Source: Bacteroidales bacterium UBA4179 (GTDB lineage: Bacteria > Bacteroidota > Bacteroidia > Bacteroidales > Dysgonomonadaceae). From it: DNA of 64,000 nt. This document shows positions 1-7,051 of this stretch, one piece after another. The stretch's first letter is position 1; every line of letters begins with the position of its first letter. Location: contig DFUT01000026.1 of NCBI GenBank assembly GCA_002381125.1, forward strand, positions 9,598-73,597, given 5' to 3'. Below the pieces are notes generated by a model that saw nothing but the letters and a program-made list of their open reading frames with translations, was not told where the DNA came from and did no database searches. A program made the position numbers and the translations under genes.

Positions 1-5
1 AAGGA

Positions 6-55
6 GTGTAAGCCTCCGCAAGATTTAGTGAACTAAGGGCGGGGAAGTCTTACAC
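6..55. other. Stem-loop-like inverted repeat upstream of the first gene
   Basis: GTGTAAG at 6-12 is matched by its reverse complement CTTACAC at 49-55, with a C-rich left inner flank and a G-rich right inner flank that could extend the stem. It lies just before the DUF3853-type gene and could be an operator, a structured leader or part of an element end. The upstream context is outside the window, so no function is claimed. Confidence 0.3.
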
Positions 56-91
56 CTATCCCCAACCAGGGAAACAAAAATTTTAATTGTT

Positions 92-370
92 ATGGAAACA
101 ATTTCAGAAAACACCCCAGTCGTGATGCTAACGGTTAAACAGTTGCGTGAAGCGTTGAAAATGACTGATGAAGTAAGAATAAGCGACGATGAAAAACCGA
201 AGCACTATGTTTATGGAATTGCCGGTATAAGACAGTTATTCGGCGTTTCGCACGTTACGGCTATCCGCTATAAAAACACGATTATCAAAGATGCTGTGAG
301 TCAACAAGGCAGGATAATAGTTACCGACGTAGATAAGGCGATGGAACTATTCAAGAAGGCAAAGAAATAA
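92..370 (+). CDS. DUF3853-like small helix-turn-helix protein of a mobile element
   Basis: This 92-residue protein resembles the DUF3853 family, small proteins encoded next to replication genes in integrated Bacteroidales elements. Residues about 20-45 form a variable N-terminal arm. The stretch around residues 46-75 (GIRQLFGVSHVTAIRYK) reads as a helix-turn-helix of the excisionase/MerR-like type, and the C-terminus is Lys-rich, suiting DNA binding. It is followed after 19 bases by the DUF3987 gene, so the two are probably co-transcribed. A role as excisionase or replication/transfer regulator is inferred from family context; no recombinase is visible in the window. Confidence 0.7.
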   Translation: METISENTPVVMLTVKQLREALKMTDEVRISDDEKPKHYVYGIAGIRQLFGVSHVTAIRYKNTIIKDAVSQQGRIIVTDVDKAMELFKKAKK

Positions 371-389
371 CCCTTAAATCCTATCAAAA

Positions 390-1700
390 ATGGCAGAGTT
401 GAAACAGAATATTGAAATTCCACAGAACGCCGAACTTAACAGCGAAAAATCTTTCCCCATCGATTTGCTGCCCTTTTGGTTACAGGAGGTCGTTGACGAA
501 TGTAGTATCAGTTATGGCACGCCATCCGAATTATGGGCGACGGCTTTTTTGGCAGGCATATCGGCCGCAACGGGGAAAAAAGTTTCCCTAAAAAATCGGA
601 ATTACATTAACTACCCGCAGTTATGGATCATGATTGTCGGACAATCGGGGACGGGAAAGTCCGACCCGCTTCGATTGGCGTTTGCACCCTTAAAAAAAGT
701 CGATGAGGAGGCCTATGTAAACTATCGAGCCGAATTTAAGGAATGGGAAGCGTGCGGCAAGGAAGGGGCACAACCACGATGGAAACAGGTACTAATAAAT
801 GACACGACGCCTGAAGCGCTTTACTCGGCGTTGCAATATTCCGATATAGGGCTAACATTGTACAGGGATGAGCTAAGCGGGTTTTTCGACGATATTGGAC
901 GGTATAACCGCAGCGGGGAAATAGGGCACTACTTGAGCATTTTTTCAAACGAGACTTTTTCAGTCAATCGAAAAAACGATACCCCACTATTAATCAAAGA
1001 TCCTTTTTTGAATATTGTCGGGACGGTGCAGCCGTCCGTTTTAGAGGGGATATTTCAAAGAAATAATGGCGATACTTCTGGTTTTATGCAAAGGTTTCTT
1101 TTCTTATTTCCTGAATTTCCGGAGAGGAAGTACAATCCCCAATCGGTTGACACGAATATTCTTCAAATGTATAATAACCTGATAAACAGTATTTTAGATT
1201 TAAACGAGGATACAACCTTTGAAACAACATTGAGCCCTGATGCAGAGGAAAGGTATAAAGAATATTTTTCACAATGCGAGAAAAACCGAATGTGTTCCGA
1301 TGATTTTTGGGCAAGCGTGTACAGCAAGGCCGAAATCCAAGTGTTACGGCTTGCATTAACAATAAAGCTGGCACGGTTAGCCGAAAAAAAGAGCAATTTT
1401 GTTGAGGTTGAGGACGTGGAGTGCGCAATTTCGATGATGGAATATTTCATTTTCTCGCTTAGAAAATTTAAATCAACAATTTCCGAGCCGAAAATTAAAA
1501 CAAGCGATTTGATAAAGGAAATTTTCAACGAAAATCCACAAGCAAATCAATCGGAGGTTGCGAGATTTTTTGGAGTGTCGCAACAATATGTGAGTAAGTT
1601 GGCAAAAAGTGTCAGGTTGTATGGTTGTAGTTGTAGTTTTACACAACCGTTTACTGGCGCAGGTTACAGCGAAAATAGGGTACAACCTGAAAAATATTGA
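390..1700 (+). CDS. DUF3987-type P-loop ATPase/helicase-like replication protein
   Basis: The 436-residue protein matches the DUF3987 family, primase-helicase-like P-loop proteins of Bacteroidales mobile elements. A Walker A motif (GQSGTGKS) sits at about residues 84-91 and an acidic motif (YRDELSGFF) near residue 158 resembles Walker B. The C-terminal part around residues 385-412 (QSEVARFFGVSQQYVSKLAK) is a helix-turn-helix, which could bind the repeats at its own 3' end. The gene lies between the DUF3853 gene and the BT4734/PriCT gene, a common replication-module order. Length and motifs look intact. A role in element replication or mobilisation is inferred. Confidence 0.75.
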   Translation: MAELKQNIEIPQNAELNSEKSFPIDLLPFWLQEVVDECSISYGTPSELWATAFLAGISAATGKKVSLKNRNYINYPQLWIMIVGQSGTGKSDPLRLAFAPLKKVDEEAYVNYRAEFKEWEACGKEGAQPRWKQVLINDTTPEALYSALQYSDIGLTLYRDELSGFFDDIGRYNRSGEIGHYLSIFSNETFSVNRKNDTPLLIKDPFLNIVGTVQPSVLEGIFQRNNGDTSGFMQRFLFLFPEFPERKYNPQSVDTNILQMYNNLINSILDLNEDTTFETTLSPDAEERYKEYFSQCEKNRMCSDDFWASVYSKAEIQVLRLALTIKLARLAEKKSNFVEVEDVECAISMMEYFIFSLRKFKSTISEPKIKTSDLIKEIFNENPQANQSEVARFFGVSQQYVSKLAKSVRLYGCSCSFTQPFTGAGYSENRVQPEKY

Positions 1701-1794
1701 ACAATAGACTAAAAAGAACATGGTTGTAGGCTAAAAACCACGAAACGCAATACTGTAAACGATTTAACGAGGGTACAACCTACAACCTACAACC
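1613..1794. repeat. Cluster of GGTTGTA / CCTACAACC repeats
   Basis: GGTTGTA-type words recur from about 1613 through the end of the DUF3987 gene. GGTTGTAGG at 1722-1730 is followed by its exact reverse complement CCTACAACC at 1779-1787 and again at 1786-1794, with TACAACC also at 1774-1780 and 1681-1687. The pattern is iteron- or operator-like and lies between two replication-type genes. A binding site or origin for the element is a reasonable inference. Confidence 0.5.
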
Positions 1795-1804
1795 AATTAA
1801 AAAA

Positions 1805-2644
1805 ATGGAAAATATGGTGAGTATATATAAGAATATAACCGACACGGTTGGAGCGAAAGGGAATTTATTTTCATTCCTTACCACCGACAAATGGAAACCC
1901 CTATCGGATAAAGTAAAGAATGCACCAAATAAGGAAATCCGTAACGCTTTAAAGAAGGATTTGCCGTGCTGCACACCGTCGGGATTGTTTAGTGAGCGCA
2001 ACGAAGGCGGGTTAATCAAACACAGCGGTTTTATATGCGTGGATATTGACGGCCAAGATAATCCAACCATAACCGATTGGCAGGGCTTTGTTGCGGAATT
2101 GGGGCATTTGAAAGAGGTTTATTTTGCTGGATTATCTGTGAGCGGTAGGGGTGCTTATTGTTTAATTCAAATACGCGACCCAAAACAGCACGAGGAGCAT
2201 TTCAGGGCGATTGAAGAGGACTTTATAAGGTATGGTATAATCATTGACCATGCTTGTAAAGATGTTTCACGGTTAAGGATATACAGCTATAACGAACACC
2301 CTTATATTAATGAGCGTGCCAAAGTTTACACAAGAATATTCAAACCGAAACCGATACAAAATCACTTTTATTCGAATGGAAACGATGTGAATGAATTGGT
2401 GCGGAAAATAGTCGAAACACAAACTAACATTGTCCCCGACTATCAAAGCTGGTTTGAGGTTGCGGGGGCATTAGCAAACGTTCCCAACGGTCGGGAACTG
2501 TTTCATGCGGTTAGTCGGATAGATAGTGCAAAATACGACCCGAAAGATTGCGATAAGCAATTCGATAGGGTTAAGGCCGGCGCAGGGATAAACATTAATA
2601 CGTTTTTTTATTATGCAAAACTTAATGGAGTAACACTGAAATGA
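1805..2644 (+). CDS. BT4734/VirE-N plus PriCT-2 domain primase-type protein
   Basis: The 279-residue protein has the BT4734-like/VirE N-terminal fold at about residues 40-170, including the acidic pair in FICVDIDGQDN and the SVSGRGAYCLIQI segment. A PriCT-2-like C-terminal domain follows at about 190-275 (VPDYQSWFEVAGALANV to NINTFFYYAKLNG). These domain pairs occur in primase or replication proteins of Bacteroidales mobile elements. An ATG overlapping the stop codon begins a 44-residue ORF. The N-terminal region is near the usual length, and I see no break. Priming of element replication is the likely role, from family knowledge. Confidence 0.75.
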   Translation: MENMVSIYKNITDTVGAKGNLFSFLTTDKWKPLSDKVKNAPNKEIRNALKKDLPCCTPSGLFSERNEGGLIKHSGFICVDIDGQDNPTITDWQGFVAELGHLKEVYFAGLSVSGRGAYCLIQIRDPKQHEEHFRAIEEDFIRYGIIIDHACKDVSRLRIYSYNEHPYINERAKVYTRIFKPKPIQNHFYSNGNDVNELVRKIVETQTNIVPDYQSWFEVAGALANVPNGRELFHAVSRIDSAKYDPKDCDKQFDRVKAGAGININTFFYYAKLNGVTLK

Positions 2645-2775
2645 AAGAGAAACTAATCAAAATATTTAATTTGAAATTCGTTACAAAAACGAAGTGGAAT
2701 GAAATTTATTATTCCGATGCCCATGTGTTTATATTTAATATTGCTACAAAAACGTGGAAAATCAAGCCACGATAA
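2641..2775 (+). CDS. 44-residue hypothetical protein overlapping the PriCT gene stop
   Basis: An ATG at 2641 overlaps the stop codon of the preceding gene in an ATGA arrangement, a classic sign of translational coupling. The reading frame encodes 44 residues, rich in Lys, Ile and Phe, beginning MKEKLIKIFNLKFVTKTK and ending WKIKPR. I do not recognise the family. It may be the leading part of a gene truncated by the nearby IS insertion, because the coding-like character stops about 160 bases before the IS end. Confidence 0.35.
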   Translation: MKEKLIKIFNLKFVTKTKWNEIYYSDAHVFIFNIATKTWKIKPR

Positions 2776-2934
2776 CAGGTCATGAACGAGTAAAAACAGG
2801 CATGGATAAATAGAGCGAGGCACAAAATAGGCAGACATTGAGCTGGTAGGGGATTTACTTCATCGCCAAAACATTCGATAAATTTTATAATCGGTAAGAT
2901 AATTTGATAAAACAGTGTAGCGTAAAAATTGTAA

Positions 2935-3930
2935 TAGTCAAGACTTTCTCTGACAAATATCTTACATTAGGGAACAAAAACTGTCCGATGACTTTTGCGA
3001 AGTTACGTAATTTTTCTCATCCTTACAATCGGAAGAGATACTGTTATGCTCATCCGATTGCAGATCGCCTGTATTCTGTATCTCATATTTTCTTGCTACA
3101 GCTACTCCATCAATGAAAATCTGCATCGGTGTCTTGCCAAAACAGAACTTTCCGGAGTGTGTTCTTTGCGGGTTGTAGGAGTTCATCCATATATCCGGGT
3201 CCGTCTGCAACTGTTCGATCGAAGTGTAGATTTTCTTTCGGAACGCAACAGCATAGAATTCGTTTTGGACGGTTCTATGAATCGCTCACAAATACCGTTT
3301 GTCTGAGGACTTTTAGCCTTGATTTTGGTATGATCTATGTCTTCTACGGCCGGATAAAGTTCGTACTCGTGAGTTTTCCTGTTTCCGCAATATTCAGTTC
3401 CTCTGTCCGTGAGCATACGCATAAGTTTCAGATCGTGTTGTTCGAAAAAAGGAATAACCCTGTCATTAAGCATATCAGCGGCAACAAGTGCGTTCTTGCG
3501 ATCATACAACTTTGCGAATTCGATCATGGAATAGGTATCGATGATGGTTTGCCGGTAGAGATTAGGATACCTTTCTTTCGTAATTCATCAGATACACGAA
3601 CCTGCTCTAAGGCCGGCTTGTCAACAGCCATTTGTATAACAGCCTGCTCTATATGCTCTTCAACCCGGTTCTTTATGACAGGTTTACGACGGGATATTTC
3701 CTTCAATGCAATTTCTACGCCTCGTTCGTACAAATCTTTGAAACAGTAAAAGCTGTCACGACTATAGCTCATGATCTTACATGCTCGTGACACATTTCCT
3801 AACTGTTGGGATAGTTCCAACAATTCCAATTTGTTCTTGATGACTTTTTCTGATGTGGCCATAACTCAATCCGTTTTCTGTTACAAAAATTATTCTTTTT
3901 ATTTGTATTTGCCAGATTAAGTCTTGACTA
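2935..3930 (-). mobile_element. IS481-type insertion sequence remnant with terminal inverted repeats
   Basis: A 25-base left end at 2935-2959 (beginning TAGTCAAGACTT) matches the reverse complement of the right end at 3906-3930 with 22 of 25 identities. The element is about 996 bases, shorter than a complete copy because the transposase gene has an internal deletion. A target-site duplication longer than a TA dinucleotide is not evident. It separates the primase-type gene from the following mobile-element genes and shows that the region is decaying. Confidence 0.75.
2962..3862 (-). pseudogene. Broken IS481-family DDE transposase
   Basis: Three frames on the minus strand together give an IS481-like transposase. 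The N-terminal helix-turn-helix part (about 3862 to 3560, starting MATSEKVIKNKLELLELSQQ) is intact up to ELRKKGILIS. Then the frame shifts and an internal segment holding the first catalytic Asp region is missing. The frame resumes at LYRQTIIDTYS and continues through AKLYDRKNALVAADML and DRGTEYCGNR, which carries the second DDE Asp, to SPQTNGICERF. A second frameshift follows, and IHRTVQNEFYAVAFRKKIY to HSGKFCFGKTPMQ continues in another frame. It cannot make an active enzyme. Confidence 0.85.
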
Positions 3931-3947
3931 ATTCAGAAAGCCCTTGT

Positions 3948-4661
3948 TTACATCATACTCAGGTCTAACTCCAGGTTGACTGCCGCTGACATTAATGTTC
4001 CCCCGCTTGCTTTGGCTATCCCCTGTAGTGTCCGTAGCAGATGTTCCTTGTCCTCCCACTTGCTTAGATGCGGGAAGTACTCTTCGGTAAGGTTCAATTC
4101 AGCTATCACCTCTTCTGCTGTCTTGTTGTTGTTCTCCGTGTTCATATTGTTCTTTGTTAGAAGGTTCAACGTTTTCGGTTTTCTCGATTTTTCTTGAATA
4201 TCAGATACTTTTTCGCCTGTTTTTTCGATCAACTCATCGGCTTCTTCTTTGACTTCTTCCTTGGTATTTATAACATGTTTTTCTGTCTCTTCCTCGAAGT
4301 TTTGGTTAACATCGAATTTGGAAACATATTCGTATGGATCCATCTTTTTTACCAGCTCCTCCATGCCAGGCATGGCACGTGCTCCCTCGTATGAGGTTTT
4401 CAGGTACGGCCATATTGCATCGCCCAAATCGGCAACCATCATTCGTGCGAAGTCGATAAACCTATGGGCTACCGATCCGATGTGGTACATGGCCATCTGC
4501 GTACCGATGAAAAATATTTCCAGATCGAAACCTGCACTCTCCTTGTCTTTCTGGTTGTCCTTCTCCTCCTGACTTTCACTGTCTGGAACGCTCCCTGCCA
4601 CTTTGGGCATCACTTTTAATAGAAGATTCATCTTGTCAATCGCTTTCTGTTTGTTGTCCAT
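3948..4661 (-). CDS. Hypothetical mobile-element protein, possible polyvalent-protein fragment
   Basis: The 237-residue protein has a Glu/Lys-rich N-terminus, a helical segment with aromatic residues (HRFIDFARMMVADLGDAIWP, residues about 70-90), an acidic coiled-coil-like stretch around residues 130-170 and a helical C-terminal 50 residues. The middle segment (GDAIWPYLKTSYEGARAMPG and KMDPYEYVSKFDV) reminds me of domains in the large polyvalent methylase/helicase proteins of Bacteroidales conjugative elements. This could be a fragment or stand-alone relative; that is a weak inference. An upstream 55-residue ORF overlaps its start. Confidence 0.5.
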   Translation of the reverse strand: MDNKQKAIDKMNLLLKVMPKVAGSVPDSESQEEKDNQKDKESAGFDLEIFFIGTQMAMYHIGSVAHRFIDFARMMVADLGDAIWPYLKTSYEGARAMPGMEELVKKMDPYEYVSKFDVNQNFEEETEKHVINTKEEVKEEADELIEKTGEKVSDIQEKSRKPKTLNLLTKNNMNTENNNKTAEEVIAELNLTEEYFPHLSKWEDKEHLLRTLQGIAKASGGTLMSAAVNLELDLSMM

Positions 4662-4803
4662 ATTTGTTTAGTTTTAATGTTAGTAAATCCTGCTTGGACA
4701 ATATACCCTCGAACATGTTAACCCGTCCTGATTCTATTGCGGTAACTTCCTTGTTATATGCATCAAATATAGTATGAATTTCCGTATCTTTTGCATTTTT
4801 CAA
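4636..4803 (-). CDS. 55-residue hypothetical ORF overlapping the next gene's start
   Basis: Reading from a TTG at 4803, this ORF encodes 55 residues (containing FDAYNKEVTAIESGRVNMFE and ILSKQDLLTLKLNKYG) and ends 26 bases inside the following gene. Composition is protein-like. No stop intervenes for about 10 more codons upstream of the TTG, so it may be the tail of a truncated gene. I do not recognise the family. Confidence 0.35.
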   Translation of the reverse strand: MKNAKDTEIHTIFDAYNKEVTAIESGRVNMFEGILSKQDLLTLKLNKYGQQTESD

Positions 4804-4979
4804 GCATTGTCGCAAGCAATTACTCGACCTCTAAATCAATTTGATGATTGGATATTCTCCGTTATGCTTACGTCTTCTTTTATTCAAATATAATACTGAA
4901 TTTTCTATATAATTATTACTCCGTTTGACAAACAAATATGCAAAAGAAATGGTAAAAAACGGTAAAAAACCGATATGTT

Positions 4980-5820
4980 ATGCAATATATAAAACAAAAA
5001 AAGCTATATATCACTGTAATAGCCTCATTTTCGGCCTTCGGGATGACTGGATTCGAAAAGGTTATCTATTTCGATTTCGAATTAACTGATAAGCAATTCG
5101 AAAACAGATATTCTGTCAACTTCGCAAATCATTACTACTTTGCTGATAACTTGATCCGAATCGAAATCAATCCCGATCCAGATATCCCCGATGGAATATC
5201 TTTCGAAACATATCTCAATCAATCGATTGAGCAGACAATCGTCCAAACCGGGACACATTCTCATCATCGACAATATAACCTACCTCCGACAGGAGAACGA
5301 AAAGGCACGCGACGCGCTTCCTCTGATGAAAGAGCTCAAAATGCTCAAAAATAAATACAACCTTTCTCTGCTTATTTTGGCTCACACTCCCAAAAGGGAT
5401 ATGTCAAAACCTCTCACACGAAACGATCTGCAGGGAAGCAAAATGCTCATCAATTTTTGCGACAGCTCTTTTGCCATCGGCGAAAGCTCCACCGACAAGT
5501 CGTTACGATATCTAAAAATGATAAAAGCTCGATCATCAGAACTTCTCTACGATGCCGACAATGTATTGGTGTGCCGGATTTGCAAACCCGAAAATTTTCT
5601 CAAATTCGAATTTCTCAACTTCGATTACGAGAATAATCACTTGCGAATTCCTTCTGATAACGACAAAAAACAACTCGAAGACCAAATAGCCGCACTCATG
5701 GTCGACAAACCCGATGCCTCAAGCTATGCTATCGCAAAGCGACTTTGTACCGATGATGCCAAGTTCAACAGTTTCAAAGTCAAGGTCAATCGAATTTTCA
5801 AACGGCTTCAAAACAGCTAA
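4980..5820 (+). pseudogene. Truncated, frameshifted RecA-like AAA ATPase (RepA/AAA_25 type)
   Basis: The first frame contains VIYFDFELTDKQFENRYS, the segment that normally follows Walker A in RepA/AAA_25 ATPases of mobile elements, but the P-loop itself is absent, so the 5' part is lost. Near 5250 the frame shifts: SFETYLNQSIEQTIVQT continues in the other frame as HILIIDNITYLRQ, a Walker-B-type strand, then LSLLILAHTPKRDMSKPLT and DLQGSKMLINFCDSSFAIG. A winged-helix-like tail ends with FKRLQNS. With both lesions it is unlikely to be active. It sits just before the DUF6371 gene. Confidence 0.75.
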
Positions 5821-5833
5821 TTTCACTTCGTCA

Positions 5834-5890
5834 TGGTAACAAATAGTAACACGGGTAACACCTGTTACTATTGTTTCCAATTGTTACCAA
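5834..5890. repeat. GTAAC/GTTAC repeat cluster with a 10-bp perfect inverted repeat
   Basis: Between the ATPase pseudogene and the DUF6371 gene, GTAACA words occur repeatedly on both strands. AATAGTAACA at 5842-5851 and TGTTACTATT at 5863-5872 form a perfect 10-base inverted repeat with an 11-base loop, itself containing another GGTAACA. A further GGTAACA (5835-5841) and TTGTTACC (near 5883-5890) flank it. This could be an operator or iteron cluster, or an RNA hairpin. Confidence 0.5.
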
Positions 5891-5929
5891 TTTCATTTTT
5901 TATTGATATTCCCTAAAAATGTTTATACA

Positions 5930-6934
5930 ATGAGTTACCGATTACCCTATCTGCAAAAATACGACAGCCCATCCTCTCGTTTCACTTGCCCTCAGTGTAA
6001 AACGCCTCATAGTTTCACCCGTTACATTGACGGCGAAACAGGACAGCCCATTCATTCCACAGTAGGCAAATGCAATCGAGTTGTCAAGTGTGGTTATTAC
6101 TACACCCCAAAACAATATTTTCTTGATCATCCGCATATCATGGATCATAACACTACACTTCAAAAAACTTTCACAATGCATAACTCAAACACAATCACCC
6201 GGACTCAACCCTCATTTATTCCGTTCAAATATGTCAAAGCCTCCGCGTCTTACCATTCCAATTTCGTGCTGTTTCTTTGTCGATTTTTCTCAAAACGACA
6301 AATCATGCAGGCAGTCGAAGATTACGCCATCGGAGCCCCTAAACAAAAAGAAGTCATTTTTTGGCAAATGGACATTCACGGAAAATTCCGTACCGGAAAA
6401 ATCATGCAATACAATCCCGATACAGGGAAAAGAGTAAAAAACCAAAACGATGCCATCAATTGGGTACATGCCCTGCTCAAAAAAACCGACACTCAGTTCG
6501 CCGATTTTAACCTTTGCCAATGCTATTTTGGAGAACATCTGTTGCGTTTATATCCGCACAAACCCATTGCAATCGTTGAAAGCGAAAAAACAGCCGTCAT
6601 TGCAAGCATCCTTTTCCCCGATTACAACTGGTTAGCACCCGGAGGCCTTAACGGCCTCAATATCGAAAAATCTCGAGCACTCCGAGGTCGCACCGTCGTG
6701 CTCTACCCCGATGCCGGTTGCTATGCTCTGTGGAAAAACAAGATGCAGGAAAACAAAACTTCCATCCAACTTTCCATCACCATTTCCAACTTGGTCGAAA
6801 CCACTGCCACTCCCGCCCAAATTAAGGAAGGCTACGACATTGCCGATTTCCTTATCCATTCTATCGATTCCAATCGCGTCGTCTCCGGATGTTTCAATTA
6901 CCCCCCAAGTATAGCCCAACGCTCCAAAAAATGA
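5930..6934 (+). CDS. DUF6371-like zinc-ribbon/toprim-type mobile-element protein
   Basis: The N-terminus has a zinc-ribbon-like arrangement (RFTCPQCKTPHSFTRYID, then GKCNRVVKCGYYYTP), as in DUF6371 proteins and bacteriophage-type primases. The C-terminal half has a toprim-like pattern: AIVESEKTAVIASI near residues 213-226, then WLAPGGLNGLN and VVLYPDAGCYALWK. In the toprim family the Glu of ESEKTA and the Asp of YPDAG bind metal. I chose the ATG at 5930 (MSYRLPYLQ, 334 residues) over a TTG at 5903. A role in element replication is inferred. It is the last replication-type gene before the defence genes. Confidence 0.75.
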   Translation: MSYRLPYLQKYDSPSSRFTCPQCKTPHSFTRYIDGETGQPIHSTVGKCNRVVKCGYYYTPKQYFLDHPHIMDHNTTLQKTFTMHNSNTITRTQPSFIPFKYVKASASYHSNFVLFLCRFFSKRQIMQAVEDYAIGAPKQKEVIFWQMDIHGKFRTGKIMQYNPDTGKRVKNQNDAINWVHALLKKTDTQFADFNLCQCYFGEHLLRLYPHKPIAIVESEKTAVIASILFPDYNWLAPGGLNGLNIEKSRALRGRTVVLYPDAGCYALWKNKMQENKTSIQLSITISNLVETTATPAQIKEGYDIADFLIHSIDSNRVVSGCFNYPPSIAQRSKK

Positions 6935-7024
6935 TCGAAATTAATCCTGCCGTCCAATCCCTTATCGTATCTTTCGATCTGGAAGAAGCATCCTCCTGAT
7001 TTTCTTTTTCCAAAAAAAATTGTG

Positions 7025-7032
7025 TAGTTTTG
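7025..7032 (+). promoter_or_regulatory. Bacteroidota-type -7 promoter element before the helicase gene
   Basis: TAGTTTTG matches the TAnnTTTG -7 consensus, 20 bases before the start codon of the PLD-SNF2 gene. A clear -33 TTTG at the expected distance is not evident. Confidence 0.5.
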
Positions 7033-7051
7033 TAAAAAAGTTAAACACTTT

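Noticed and set aside
3129..3749. A 206-residue plus-strand open frame over the IS region
   Set aside because: It is antisense to clear transposase coding sequence and has low-complexity, frame-shadow composition without any known motif.
5834..5890. GTAAC repeat cluster as a CRISPR array
   Set aside because: The words are only 5-10 bases, irregularly spaced and on both strands. No spacer-repeat pattern or cas gene exists in the window.
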